The notes under the pieces are model-generated. The model worked only from the letters and a program-made list of their open reading frames with translations. It ran no database searches and was not told the origin of the DNA. Made by a program: the position numbers and the translations under genes. Below are positions 22,653 through 33,871 of a stretch of DNA of 64,000 nucleotides, one piece after another (position 1 is the stretch's first letter; the number at the start of each line of letters is the position of its first letter). The DNA is from Tipula vernalis (lineage: Eukaryota > Arthropoda > Insecta > Diptera > Tipulidae): positions 253,079,461 through 253,143,460 of the forward strand of contig OY282559.1 in assembly GCA_958295665.1 (NCBI GenBank). The letters run 5' to 3'.

Positions 22653-23078
22653 CGCTTCAAAATAGGGAACAAAAACTAAGGTACACTATATCTGCCTAAC
22701 TACGTCTGCTTCTAGGCTAAATGGTAAACACAAAAAACATAAAGAACTCCATTGCATTATTGCAAATAATATACAATAAATAACATCGTCTACGCTTAAC
22801 TGGTCGCTACGTTTTAATTTGAGAGTACTTGAAAGCAGGCAAGCAAAAAAAAACTAACCTAAATCATAGGAAGACATCTGCCTTTGTGCTTAATCAAAAA
22901 ATACTTAATAATACACAAAAAAATCCTTGAGGCAGACATCTTGAGCATGTATTTTGCAGAAGCAGACCATTTAGACCCGCGCGTAATAACTTTTATTCGA
23001 TTTCCGAAAACGCCCGCCTAGAGACAGGCGTGTGGTCATTTCTTAGTTCACCTTCATTTTTTGCCCTATTTTGAAGCG
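22653..23078. mobile_element. MITE-like element of ~426 bp with ~29-bp inverted ends
   Basis: The left end CGCTTCAAAATAGGGAACAA and right end (minus strand) CGCTTCAAAATAGGGCAAAA are nearly identical over ~29 bp. The interior is non-coding. No clear target duplication. Confidence 0.6.
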
Positions 23079-23455
23079 CCCTAAATTAACAGCGCAATAA
23101 CATCCAGACTTAGGACCTGCATTTTCATGATTATCAAACCAATAACGACTATACCTAACATTTCGAAGTATGTCATATCTTATACCAAAAATGTCACTGG
23201 CTCTATTTAGTGATAAAGTATTATCACAAAATGCTATTAAAAAATCCGCGTTGACTCTTGATTGTCCATGTTGATTGGTTCCGAGTAATAGAAGACGTTA
23301 GACAAAACAACGTTAAAGGGCAAAGGAATTTTTATTTATTTATTTATTAATCGTATTTTGAACCACAAAAATAAGGCAACGTCTTTTAACGATATTACAA
23401 AAATATTTTCTCATGTGCAATATAGAAAGTAACCTACAATTATTAAATGTAATAT

Positions 23456-23524
23456 AGTAAAACTTCGCTAGATAGTCATCTCGCACCTCAAATCAGGTGT
23501 ATGATTAAGCGAGGGTGTTTTACT
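23456..23524. mobile_element. Short palindromic MITE, pogo/Tigger-like termini
   Basis: AGTAAAACTTCGCT at the left pairs imperfectly with AGCGAGGGTGTTTTACT at the right. The AGTAAAACxTCGCT pattern resembles pogo/Tigger termini. It is only ~69 bp, so it is either a small MITE or a remnant. Confidence 0.4.
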
Positions 23525-24261
23525 TGAAAAAGTAAACTGGGACTCATAAACTTGATCGGTCAAGTGATATATATTATAAAACATAAAAATTAAAAGTTAC
23601 ACAAAACAAACAAAACAAAGAAAATAAGAACAGTATAGAATGCATGTACCTCTAGGAGGAACAAAGATATTGGATAGGAGGTAGGAGAAGGGAGAGGTGA
23701 ATTTTGTTTAAACATTTATTTTTTATGGTAATACCATTGCGGAAGAACTTTAGATAGAGTGAGATTTTGTATGACTAAAATATGGTTTCGTTTTAAAATT
23801 TTATTTGCGATGTTGTGAAAAGAATATATAAATTTTAATTGTCTCTTTCTATACGCAATAGGACAAGTTGGTCTATAAAGTACAAAGCAAACAATATACA
23901 ATGTATTTCGTCGGCAAGTGACCGGCCGGAAAATTCGGAATATTTATGTAAAATTATCGCAAACAATCCTTTAAAGTGGGGGTCTAACTGTAAAACTTTG
24001 CTTTGTTATTAGGTTTTCAATTTTTTGGGTAATGTTGGTGACCCCTTTTCACATTTTTTATCATATCTTCCAAGTTATGGGCTCGATTTTAATTCTGTTT
24101 GCGATTTTTGAAAGCTTATGTCACTTTATTAGTTAATTTGCACACTTAGCCAGTTTTTTTTAAAGAATGTAACAAATTATGGGAAAATAACAGTTTTTTA
24201 CTTAAAAAAACCTCTACTTTTTAAAAAATAAACTGTAAGTCGAGAAAATGTCCCATTAACA

Positions 24262-24863
24262 TACCATATAGGCATATCGAGAACAAGCGTATGGAGAATC
24301 CTTAAAAAGAAGGCCTTCATCCTTATCACTTTCGTCATGCTCAATATATAGTATAGAAATGTGGACCATCGTGCCAGATCAGTTTTTTCTAACTGGATAA
24401 TTTCACAGCAAAGAAGTGATGTCAATTTTATAAGGAGAATATTGTGGACAGATGGAGCTACTTTCACCAGGGCGGGTATAACAAGTTATAGAAACCTCTA
24501 TATTTGGGCCGTCGAAAACTCCTACGACATAAGGGACACAACTTTCCAGGATAATTTGGAAGGATAATACGTGATTATTTGAATAAAAATCACCCACGGT
24601 GGATCGGTAGAGGGAGTCCTGTAGACTGGCCGCCAATGTCCCCTGATCTTACGCCCCTAGATTTTTATTTCTAGAGATTTATGAAACAAAAAGTGTACGC
24701 CGTGCCTATTGAAACCCACGAGCAATTGACAGCAAGAATTTTCGCTGCTGCAGTAGAAATAAGAGGCAACCCTAAACAACTGCGTCGGACAATAACAAGT
24801 GTGATCACGAGAGCCTTTGTTTGTTTACAGGAGGGTGGAGGGCATTTCAAACATGCCATTTAA
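24262..24863 (+). pseudogene. Tc1/mariner-superfamily transposase remnant, internally deleted
   Basis: In order: SRTSVWRILKK, GLHPYHFRHAQYI (frame-shifted), NWIISQQRSDVNFIRRILWTDGATFTRAGITSYRN (in pieces), HPRWIGRGSPVDWPPMSPDLTPLDFYF, a TAG, then KQKVYAVPIETHEQL..RI. This is the catalytic-to-C-terminal order of an insect IS630-Tc1-mariner transposase whose usual motifs are WTDEATFTR and WPPRSPDLTPLDFFLWG. The section between NLEG and HPRW, which carries the second catalytic Asp (QQDGAPxH), is missing. The residue after the first Asp is Gly instead of Glu. Non-functional. Confidence 0.7.
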
Positions 24864-24952
24864 TAAAAAATGTTTAATTATTTGTAATAAAAATTGTTTT
24901 TATTGATTATTAATAAAAAAGTATTATTTTATAACCCTTTGACTTTAATTTA

Positions 24953-24962
24953 AACATCAAGT
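24953..24962. repeat. Target-site duplication, 3' side, of the jockey insertion
   Basis: AACATCAAGT recurs exactly at 26971-26980. The last T could also belong to the tail. Confidence 0.8.
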
Positions 24963-26970
24963 TTTTTTTTTTTTTTTTCCTTTATTTAATATTACAACTG
25001 ATTTACAAATCATTTAGTAATTTATCTTTCTTAAATGAAGATTCACATTTGACGGGCAGTAGCCCAATGGTTACTCCCGTTTGAATTTACATAGTAATTA
25101 TTTTGCTCTATCCTAATTAAATACAACTGCCCATTTCCAAAGGTTTCTGCCTTTGAAGTCTTCTTACTGCATTGGTGGTATCCAACAAACTTCGTATGTC
25201 TGCATTTTGGTGCCGAGATATCCGCTGAATGTGTTTTTTCGCATGATTTTGTATTTCTTCACTTACATATTCCATGTTTAAGTCCCTATGGAGGTTATCA
25301 TTTCTAATATACCATGGTGCGTTTACAATGCCACGCAGCACTTTGTTTTGAAAACATTGAATCATTTGTCTTCTTGGTACAACCCCAAAGTTGAATACCG
25401 TAGGTCCATATTGGTTTAAGTATTTGCTGATATAATAGCAATTGGTTATGTATTGTAAGACCAGAGTTTCTACCTATTAGTCAATACATTTTCCTATATT
25501 TAATGTTCAATTTTTCTTTTTTCTTTTTAACATGCTCTTTCCATCTAAGCTTACAATCGAGAGTCATGCCGAGGTATTTGGCTGTATTTGCATTTGGAAC
25601 CGGCCTTGAATTAAGTTTCACTGGAATCCAGTTATCTTTCTGGTTTGTGAAGTTTACGTGAACCGACTTTGCTTCGTTTAGGCTAATGCGCCATTTCTTT
25701 GTCCAACTACTTACTGTGTCGGTTGCTTTTTGAAGTTTGGTCGTGGCTTCTGATATACACTTTCCAGTCGCCAAAATAGCTGTATCGTCTGCAAATGTCG
25801 CTATGGTGGCACCTTCTGTATTTGGCATATCTTTGGTGTACAGGATGTACAATATAGGACCCAGTACGCTACCCTGTGGTATGCCTGCTGATATTCTCTT
25901 TAGTTCAGAGTACTCTCGGTTATATATTACACGGAAATGTCGGTCTGCGATATAAGATTTAAGAATTTGATAGAATTGCTTAGCTGGATCTCGATGCAAT
26001 TTAAATTCAAGTCCTTGGTGCCAAACTTTGTCGAAAGCTTGTACTACATCTAAGAAGATGCTGGAGCATATCTTCTTATTCTCAAGTGAGTCTTCGATTT
26101 CATCCGTTATTCTGTGAACTTGTTCTATCGTAGAGTGATTTTCTCTAAATCCAAATTGGTGTGGTGGAATCAAATTTCTCTCTTCTATTATTGGCTTGAG
26201 TCTCTTGAGCAGTAATTTTTCAAATAATTTTGAAATTACAGGAAGTAGTGAAATCAGACCGTAAGACTTTTTATCGTTCGCTGGTTTGCCTGGTTTGGGG
26301 ATCATAATTACTTCAGCAACCTTCCATTGCCGTGGGACATATTTTAGTCTGAAGACAGCATTGATAATTTGAACCAATTTTCGTAGTCCCTTCTCGGGAA
26401 TGACTTTTACGACTTGTCCAGTAATTAAATCATATTCTGGAGCTTTTTTTACATTCAAATTACACTTGATCTCATTTTTTAATTCCTGTAATGTTACACA
26501 TCGAATATTATATTCATCAATTTTGCTAACTGTTATTATGTTTTCATCTGCTGTTTGCCTAGGTAACGGTTGAAAGGTGTCTTCCAAGTGAGCCGCAAAT
26601 AAAATAGCTTTTTGCTTGTCGCTTTTGGCCCAGGTTCCTTCCCCATGCATTTTGTTTTTTTTTAATCCCTTTGTTGCTTTCCAAAGAGAGTAATCAGTAT
26701 CTTTATGTTCGGTGAGACCATTTAAGTACTTGTTAATAGTTTCATTCTTAATTTCTTTTATAAGTTGTTTTAGTTTATTGCATAGAAAATTGAGAATTTT
26801 TTTGTTTTCCGGGGCGCGTGTCCTTTGCCAGGTCTTTCTTGCCTTCCGTTTCTCTCTAACTAACTCCCTGACCTCAATAGGATAATTTTGATTCCTATGG
26901 GATTCGGTGTGACTAGCAGGAGAACTTTCCCATGCTGCTTGTTGAATAGTACTGTTAAATACCTCTAGTT
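24963..26970 (-). mobile_element. 5'-truncated jockey-clade LINE insertion with poly(A) tail
   Basis: The minus-strand element ends in a run of about 16 A (T on the plus strand, 24963-24978) and is bounded by exact 10-bp direct repeats. Coding sequence for ORF2 starts abruptly at the 5' boundary, so ORF1 and the endonuclease are absent, as is typical of incomplete target-primed reverse transcription. It landed in sequence between two transposase remnants. The intact boundaries suggest it is younger than most neighbours, although ORF2 carries a stop and a frameshift. Confidence 0.9.
25117..26970 (-). pseudogene. jockey-clade ORF2: reverse transcriptase, partial and broken
   Basis: The main 389-codon frame (26650-25481) carries the RT domain in order: KKAPEYDLITGQVVK (usually KAPGxD), PRQWKVAEVIMIPKPGK, SYGLISLLPVISKLFEKLL, HQFGFRENHSTIEQVHRI, FLDVVQAFDKVWH (catalytic Asp), GIPQGSVLGPILY, and TFADDTAI (the two catalytic Asp). 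The thumb follows with KYLGMTLDCKLRWKEHV. Upstream to 26970, the same reading continues with VFNSTIQQAAW and LVREKRKARKTWQ, before RT. A TGA at 25481-25483 replaces the Trp expected in that position, then WTYGIQLWGC is readable, and a frameshift near 25370 precedes IQCFQNKVLRGIVNAPWYIRN to the natural stop. The catalytic triad itself is intact. Confidence 0.9.
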
Positions 26971-26980
26971 CAACATCAAG
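26971..26980. repeat. Target-site duplication, 5' side, of the jockey insertion
   Basis: AACATCAAGT, identical to 24953-24962. Confidence 0.8.
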
Positions 26981-27084
26981 TAATTTTTATTTAATTTCCC
27001 TACTTTCAGTAGGTGATTTTTGCTCGGTATTTTTAAGAGTTAGGTAGTAATAATATTTTGTGAATTTGTAGATATTATGCTGGA

Positions 27085-27490
27085 GAATAATCGTGGTAAC
27101 AGCCACCGTATTGGAAAGATAATTTTATGCCATTAAATTGGCGAATATTGGGTTTCACGTTATCCTTTGTATCTGATTTATCGACGTAGAATAGAGGCTT
27201 CACATATCCTGACAGAAAATAATCCAAAGGTGTTAAGTCACACGATCTTGGAGGCTAATTTACAGGTCTATTACGCAAAATTATGTGATTATCGAATGTT
27301 TCCTTCAATAAATTGATTGAGGCGAGCGCTCTGTGACATTTTGCACTTTCTTGTTGAAACCACAGCTCTTTCACATTAATGCCATTTAAGTGCCAAACGA
27401 TAGTCATGAATCATGGCCCTATAGAGGTAACCATTGACTGTAAGGTTTAGGCCTCCCCTAAAACACCCTACATAATGCCGCAAACTAATA
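27085..27490 (-). pseudogene. Tc1/mariner-superfamily transposase remnant
   Basis: Minus strand: LTVNGYLYRAMIHDY, GINVKELWFQQESAKCHRALASINLLKETFDNHII, RNRPVN, stop, PPRSCDLTPLDYFLSGYVKPL. The usual pattern is WFQQDGATCHTA...RNGPVNWPPRSCDLTPLDYFLWGYVK. The catalytic Asp in QQD is Glu, the W before PPRSCD is a stop, and W in FLWG is Ser. About 120 codons remain. It differs in sequence from the 24.3-kb and 7-kb remnants, so at least three such families are present. Confidence 0.7.
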
Positions 27491-28722
27491 ATAAACAAGC
27501 AAATCTAAACATGGTCCCTATTTTAGAATACGATACGAATCTTGTGTACGAAACCAAAGTCCTATTCGATCCGTAAATGCTTTGGTATTCCTGAATCCGA
27601 ACGTACAGTATATTTTTGTAGTGTACACATTAGTGTTACAGTATATTTTTATAGTGTACACAGTAATGTTACAGTATATTTTTATAGTGTAGGCAAAGGG
27701 AAACTTTGTTTTACGTGAAACATCCTTAAAATGAGAGTGTAAAACTGAAAATAAACGTAAAATTTGTCAAATTTTTGACATTAATTTAGTTTTTAATTGG
27801 CTACGTGAATAAAAACGAATCCGCGCTGTGCTATGTTTGAAAAACATTATTTTATACCAAACTAAAATAATTTTATTAATTTAAAGCCAATACAAATCTG
27901 TACCTAGAAAAATACGTATTTCGTAAAATTTTACGAATCATGCTTAGACGAATCGTTTTCTTTAAAAATGAATTAGTTTAATTAGTATTTTTTATTAATT
28001 ATTTATTATTAACATTAAATTATCTATGTATACTAATTTGAAATATGCTCAACTGCATGACCCGTTTGATGTCATCGCTCTGAAGATATTCCCGTAATAC
28101 CAGATATTTAAGAATTGAACGATATTCCAGTAGTAAACTAGTGGAATATTTAACGAAAATGCTCCAATCTTGGCTGGAGACCGTCGAGTCACTTGAAGCT
28201 ACAAAAGCATTATAGACGGAATGTGAAAATTTAATGGTTCTACGGGTGATGTCCTGTACTCTACTCAATCTTTTGTAAATGAGCTTCGTGCTCAAAATAG
28301 ATTGTTTAAGTATGGTTGCTCTTAACACAAAAATTTTGTAAATAAATAAATAAAATAAATAAATGATACGAATACGTAGATTTTTTGTTAGTACTAGTAT
28401 TCAGAAATAGGGGCCCTGGTCCTGTGTAATCCATTCAAAAATATATCCCCATAAATTTGTTTGCTGTGTAAAGAATTATTTCAGATATTTTTATGTACAA
28501 ATTATTTTTCAAAATCCAGTAAAACCCTTGAATTTGTCTATAAAAAACATTAAAGAAAATAAAAAAAATGACATCACAACGAAGTAGCGACGGTAGAGCG
28601 GGGTTTGTTCGCATTTTACTAACGGCGTTACAGCGAAACGGCTATATGCGGAACGACGTTTTACAGGGTATAAATGTATAACATTAATGAGATTTATCGT
28701 ATAAATTATTTAAAACAGTTTA
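27491..28722. other. AT-rich DNA with a 33-bp tandem repeat and an unidentified open frame
   Basis: Apart from the tandem repeat at 27605-27691, no known feature is seen. A 102-codon open frame on the minus strand (28328-28020) contains IYKRLSRVQDITRRTIKFSHS and LEYRSILKYLVLREYLQSDDI. I recognise no family and cannot exclude chance. Confidence 0.3.
27605..27691. repeat. Tandem repeat, 33-bp unit, 2.6 copies
   Basis: Units start at 27605, 27638 and 27671, each opening with ACAGTATATTTTT(G/A)TAGTG. The third stops after 21 bases. Confidence 0.85.
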
Positions 28723-28892
28723 CAGTCTAACCTCTTTTAACACGGTTAATTAATAAAACGTTATTTATAAATCTTGATAAGTGGGAAAATTATTGTCATG
28801 TCATTGCTACACGTCTTAAAATAGTTTTTCACACTTATCAACATTTCCGAATAACACGTTATTAATTAACCGTGTTAAAAGAGGTTAGACTG
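28723..28892. mobile_element. Palindromic MITE (~170 bp), pogo/Tigger-like ends
   Basis: The ends are perfect inverted copies: CAGTCTAACCTCTTTTAACA.. on the left and its complement at the right, over ~35 bp, with weaker pairing further in. It is flanked by TTA on both sides (28720-28722, 28893-28895). The inverted symmetry continues a further ~13 bp outside (AAAACAGTT/AACTGTTTT), so the target may have been palindromic or part of a related copy. Non-coding. Confidence 0.7.
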
Positions 28893-28998
28893 TTAACTGT
28901 TTTAAAATAATTTTCCCAGCATATAATTTAAAGGTGTGGCTTCAACGGTGGTCTAATATCAAGAGAACAACCAAGCTCTTAATACTAATACCTTGAAA

Positions 28999-29012
28999 TG
29001 ATTAATACTCTA
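28999..29012. repeat. Target-site duplication, 3' side, of the LOA-type insertion
   Basis: TGATTAATACTCTA is repeated exactly at 30640-30653. Confidence 0.85.
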
Positions 29013-29099
29013 GGTTAGGTTTAGGTGGCGGTCCATTAGGACCAGGCATAGACACAAAAATGGTCTGTAGCCGTAACATGAATAATTGTTTCCTCCAAC

Positions 29100-29888
29100 T
29101 CATTGGAACCATTTGCTGTTAACAAAGCGCTGGATACTCCTGAAGTCCATCCTACAGAGGTCCGTCAGGTCCTTGAAGAGCGGTGCTCCTAGAAACTTTA
29201 GTCTGTTTCGTGCCAGACGAGCGCAGGTGCAAAGGAGATGAAGTACTGTCTCTTCCTCCTCTTCGTCCTCGCAACTACGACAGTAGTCATGTGAGAATAT
29301 ACCAAGTCTAGTCGCATGTCTCCCTATGAGACAGTGCCCCGTAATCACTCCAACAACCACACTGATCTCACTTGGCTGAAGTGAGATCAGCTGTTTGGAT
29401 CTCGCCAAGTCCAACTTTAGCCAGACCTGCCGAGTTATTATGCATGAGATGATACTTGACCATCTGTCATTCGGCAGCTTGCTAGCTTCTTCCTGAAGCA
29501 GCAGTTTGCGTACCGCAAGAGGCATTTCCATATCCTGTCTGCTTTCTGAAAACTGGTGCGTTGTACCACGTCGAGCCAGATCATCGTCGTTTATATTCCC
29601 TGTACTTATGAAATGTTGTGGCACCCATAAAATGTGGATGTTGAACTGATCTGCCATCTCGTTAAGAGATAAGAGAAAGTTCTGGACTACTTTCGACGTG
29701 AGGAGGTATGATTGAAGCGCTTTAATGGCATCCTGACTGTCCGTATATATGCGAATATCACACACCGATATTACATTATACCTCAACCAGGCTACGACTT
29801 CCTTTATGGCAGTTACTTCAGCTTGAAAAATGCTACAGTAGTCGGGGAGACGGAAGGAGAGATTTAACAGAAGTTCCTCGCAGAACAC
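29100..29888 (-). pseudogene. LOA-type ORF2: RNase H domain and C-terminus
   Basis: This 262-codon frame contains YCSIFQAEVTAIKEVV (catalytic Glu), IYTDSQDAIKAL (Asp), and WVPQHFISTGNINDDDLARRG, corresponding to WVPGHxDxxGNxxADxLAR. The first catalytic Asp, in the FTDGSK motif, is deleted at the join with the RT frame. The C-terminal CRSCEDEEEEETVLHLLCTC is the Cys-His motif typical of this LINE type, and ITGHCLIGRHATRLGI precedes it. It would have degraded RNA in the RNA-DNA hybrid. Confidence 0.85.
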
Positions 29889-30639
29889 TCCAGCCCAGTA
29901 AAGAAGTTTATAACTTCTGGTTCCAAAACTGCACCCATCATCCAGTCCTCCCTGGATGGGATCCTATTCCGGAACTTTGTGTCAAAAGATAGTGACGGGA
30001 GAGCATAGTCGGTGGTCTTTGGAATTTGTTTGTTGCAAAAATTAGATGAGTGTCCTGTATTGTTGCAGGTCCACATTGAGATAGATTTCAGTCGTATGGC
30101 AGTACAAGCTGCCAACTGTTTCCCTAAGATATCTAGAGGAGTCAAAAATAGCAGAGTCTCTAGTGCCTGAGTGGATGTGCTCCTCAGTGCACCACTCATC
30201 CACAGAGAGATTGTTCTCTGAACTTTTGACAGCTTTTGGTTGACAGTTTTGTCCAGAGCAGGCCACCAGACTATTACTCCATACAAGAGTACGGGTCTGA
30301 CTACTGTGGTATAAAGCCAATGTACGATGCGGGGCTCCTGCCCCCATCCTTTCGCAATGGCACTTTTGCAACAGTATAGAGCTACTGTAGCTTTTTTTAC
30401 CCTTTCCAGAATATTAGGTTTCCAATTTAATTTGCTATCCAAAGCGAGACCCAGAAACTTTGTTTCAACTGTAAAAGTCAAGCTACACCTATTTAAAGTG
30501 GGAGGATCGATATGAGGAAGTTTATATTTCCTAGAGAAGAGAACCAATTCGGTTTCGGACAACAGGTCATTTATGAACAAGTTCGAAAGTAAGGGGGACA
30601 GTATGCCACCCTGCGGCATAGCTCTGCTTGCAAATCTTC
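29864..30639 (-). pseudogene. LOA-type ORF2: reverse transcriptase C-terminal half
   Basis: The frame opens near MPQGGILSPLLSNLFINDLL (RT box with PQGG), then passes directly to TELVLFSRKYKLPHIDPPTLN. In intact relatives the YADD/FADD catalytic box lies between these two segments, so a deletion took it out. Afterwards come TKFLGLALDSKLNWKPNILERVKKA (thumb), IVHWLYTTVVRPVLLYGVIVWW and ALETLLFLTPLDI, all characteristic of the clade. The frame ends near the start of RNase H at EVINFFTG, where a second deletion shifts the frame. Confidence 0.8.
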
Positions 30640-30653
30640 TGATTAATACTCTA
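30640..30653. repeat. Target-site duplication, 5' side, of the LOA-type insertion
   Basis: TGATTAATACTCTA, identical to 28999-29012. Confidence 0.85.
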
Positions 30654-31406
30654 AAGAGAGCGAGAAATTGCAATTTTATATTTAGATATTAATTTAAAAT
30701 AAAGGTGTAGGCATTACTGCCCAAATACTTACACATTTTTCTCCCCGACATTGGAATGTAGCTTTATATATCTATGATATAAACCATTTCCCAAATTATT
30801 ATTTAATAAATTTTTTTTTTGGTGATTTGTTTAATTCAAAAATTTTTTAGAAATTTTGGTCTAAAATAATTTATTTAATTGTTAAATGGAATATGTTAGT
30901 TAATCAGTTGGTCTTCGGGTCCTGGTGGACCTTCGAAGAGCAGGCTGTATTTGAAAAATTTGGATTATGCTCGTGCCGAAGTAATATGCACATTCCGGGA
31001 TGCAATGCTATTTCCAAATCGGTGTATTTCATATGATAGATTATGAAATTAGTTTTTGTAATATTGCTCTTGAGAACATAAAGCGAACAAACTAAATGTG
31101 TCGCTCCCTCTCTTCTTCAAAGAGTGAATGAAAAAACTAATTTAAATCCTTCCCAAAAAAGAGCGATATTTTTTAAAATGTTTTAATCAATCCTTTGTTA
31201 AATTAAATAAATTTTTTGGAAGATCATTTTTTTTATTCATTCATTTCCTTGATTTTACAAAGCCATAAGGTAAAAAATGAAGCGAGAGAAACCCAAACTT
31301 TTCATATAAAACATATTGTGACGGTGACTCCTAGTGTATAATAGAAGAAGTTAAATTAATAGCTCAATGTTTAACTGTACTAAAATGGAATTTTCCATGA
31401 TAAAAT
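30654..31406. other. AT-rich DNA with one GC-rich hairpin
   Basis: At 30913-30938, CTTCGGGTCC and GGACCTTCGAAG form a 10-bp stem with a two-base bulge and TGGT loop. Nothing else is recognised. Confidence 0.4.
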
Positions 31407-31757
31407 TGTTACGTAATGTTTCTACGCTATTCTAACTGGAAAAGTCATGAGCTTTCTAGAAGTTTGGTTTGTGTATATAAAAAGGCGAATGAAGTCGAAT
31501 TGAATCAGTAATATTTGGTAAGCGATAGTGTAAAGATTAAAAGGAATTAAAAGTGTTTTAGTGTAAAATAAAAAGTAAAAGTGATCAGTAAAATTTGAGA
31601 ATAATTTATATAAAGTAATTTTGTGAATTTTTATTGATAAACTGTGTTGTAATAAATTTTGTGAAATAAATAAATTCGTTGGTGATAAATTAAATTGATT
31701 TTGTATTATTCACAATCCAGTGATACCAACCTTAATTGACAAGGCAAAAACGTAACA
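31407..31757 (+). repeat. Solo LTR (351 bp), gypsy-like
   Basis: The unit starts TGTTACG and ends CGTAACA, perfect 7-bp inverted ends of the TG...CA type. It has, in order, TATATAA at 31474-31480, TCAGT (insect initiator-like) about 30 bases further, and AATAAA signals near 31654 and 31667, which fits U3-R-U5. No primer-binding site or coding sequence follows, so it is a solo LTR left by recombination. The flanks AAAT and ATAT differ by one base. Its termini resemble the boundary of the gypsy element at 39345, but the interiors were not seen to match. Confidence 0.65.
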
Positions 31758-33871
31758 ATATATTTTTTCTAAGGCGGATTTAAAATCGAAAACGTTACAA
31801 ATTCTTAATTATGATCTCTGAGATATTTTCATAAATGTTTGAATTTCAACTTACACAAACATCGTTTAAGAAAATCGGTTTGATTTTCTCGAAATAATTT
31901 ATAAATTTTCTTAACAACAGCATTCTGCTCAAGCTTAAATAAAATCTTAGTACAAATCGTGTGATCACTAAGTCAATAAATATCACATAAATGATCGGAC
32001 AAAATGGTTTAAATCAAACCAAAAATTATCATCTGGAAAGGTTTCAAGTTCGAAAATTGTAATACAGCTAAACAAATTCATCAATACATTACAAAACGTG
32101 CGTAAATTTTATGATTATTTGTTCCTATTTTTGTGTTTTTTTTTTTTACAGATAGAGACTACAGGCATCTGCGCGACACTAGTAAAACTAAAGATAACAT
32201 TAGCATGGACTTTTTCTGCTATTATCATTTGTAAACAAACTTTCAAGTCATTTTACCTGCATTTTTGGGGTGTTTTAGACCTAGAAAACAAAAAAAACTT
32301 TATTTTGCGACAAGGGGAAATAGGGAAAAGTACCGACACATTTTACTTCATCATAGAACTTTGATGTACTTTTTAAAACGAAAGTTCCTGCAAATAATAT
32401 TTATTTAATAACCCCCCCGTACATTTTTAAAATAAATTCAACTAAATTAAGTAAAAATTTTCTTGCTAGACATTAGTTTGTAAAAGTCAGTTTAAAATCA
32501 TCATATTAGTTATACTAACATATACGGTTCACTGTCCACTAACTACTATATACGAGTAAAAACTATATATTTTTCGTCTCGACTCTCCATACACTCTATA
32601 ATCATTGATGAATCAAATATGTTAATTTTTGAGCTAACAGAAAAGCATAACATCATATGACGTCTATAAATAATGAAAATATTGTAGATGAATTCACAGG
32701 AGAATAAACTTTTAAACGTAAACAACAAAAATAATTATACAGCAAATAGCACCAAACTAGGTATAGTATGTTGACTGTAGAATATTTACAAAAGTAATTA
32801 ATTTCATTAAAATGATGATTAAGCTCATTTAAATTGTTTATAAAATAGCAATGCTAAATAGTTTCATTTACCTCAATATAATGTTCACCTTGTTGTCATC
32901 TATCAACTCAAAATAAATATTACTTAATCATAACCGTAAAAATAATTGCAAGATTCTCATTAATTGCTATTTCAAATGCATTTTACAATTGCACGTTACT
33001 TTAAATACAATAAAGATTGATAATTTTCATTCATCATCGACCAAGTTCATTGAACGCGTCTCAATTAATTGCTTAAGTTGATTTTTAAATTTCCAGCTTT
33101 ACGATATTTTCTTCTCTCTTTGCCCCATATACCTCACTATCGCCAAATAGCGAATTTATTCTCCTCTTATATCCTTTTATTTTTTGACATATACCAACAA
33201 ATCAATTTAAATTCTAAAATCATTAATCTTTATTTTTCTTTATCTTAGATAAACAGCTTTTAAATCTAACTCAAAAAAAAGAATTTTCTTTAAAAACATA
33301 CACAATCAAAAACTGAAAAAAATTTCACTCAATATAGTAAATGAATTTATGTACAGTAAATTGTACATATACCACCCGATATGAATGAATTTTCAATAAA
33401 TTTGCGTCAAGTTCAAAATACAAACACAAAATTTCGCTAGTAAATAAAGGAGCGCTAAACCTTTTCGATGTTATATTTAAACTTTGAAAACTACTTAAAA
33501 GTCTACCTAGACGTGCATATCATCGTAATTCCTAAGTAATAAACACATTTTTTTTTGCCATTCCACCAATGACTCAGACGTTTCATTTATTTTTATTTAT
33601 TATTCTATGTTAGTTTTTCCCCATTTTCCGATCGAATTTCATATCCTCTATTTAGTATTATTTTATCGTTTTTGTTTGTGATAAGCAAATGGAAATGTTT
33701 TTTTTTCGGTTTTACAAATATTTGAAAAATATTATGAAAATAACATCATGTTACATGCGGATAAATGTAATACGTTTATGAATAAGCATGGGCGAACGAA
33801 AAGCTGCTCTCTCTCTTAGAGTTGCTGGTAAATCACTTCAATTGGTAAAGATTAGCCTAAGAGTAGACTAA
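31758..33871. other. AT-rich DNA without recognisable genes
   Basis: Open frames here (for example plus strand 32098-32364) show no known motif and have strongly AT-biased composition. Confidence 0.4.

Larger units (their letters stand above)
29013..30639 (-). mobile_element. 5'-truncated LOA-type LINE insertion
   Basis: The minus-strand fragment starts just before the PQGG box of the reverse transcriptase and runs through RNase H to the 3' end, where the plus strand reads GGTTAGGTTTAGG (no long poly-A). Exact 14-bp direct repeats bracket it. LOA-clade LINEs carry an RNase H domain after RT, as here. Two internal deletions removed catalytic sites, so the copy is dead. Confidence 0.85.

Noticed and set aside
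28020..28328. 102-codon minus-strand open frame as a host gene
   Set aside because: No recognised family, no splice or promoter support, and AT-rich context; kept only as a remark.
32098..32364. 88-codon plus-strand frame preceded by a pyrimidine tract and AG
   Set aside because: No motif or conserved pattern; AT-rich DNA gives acceptor-like sequences by chance.
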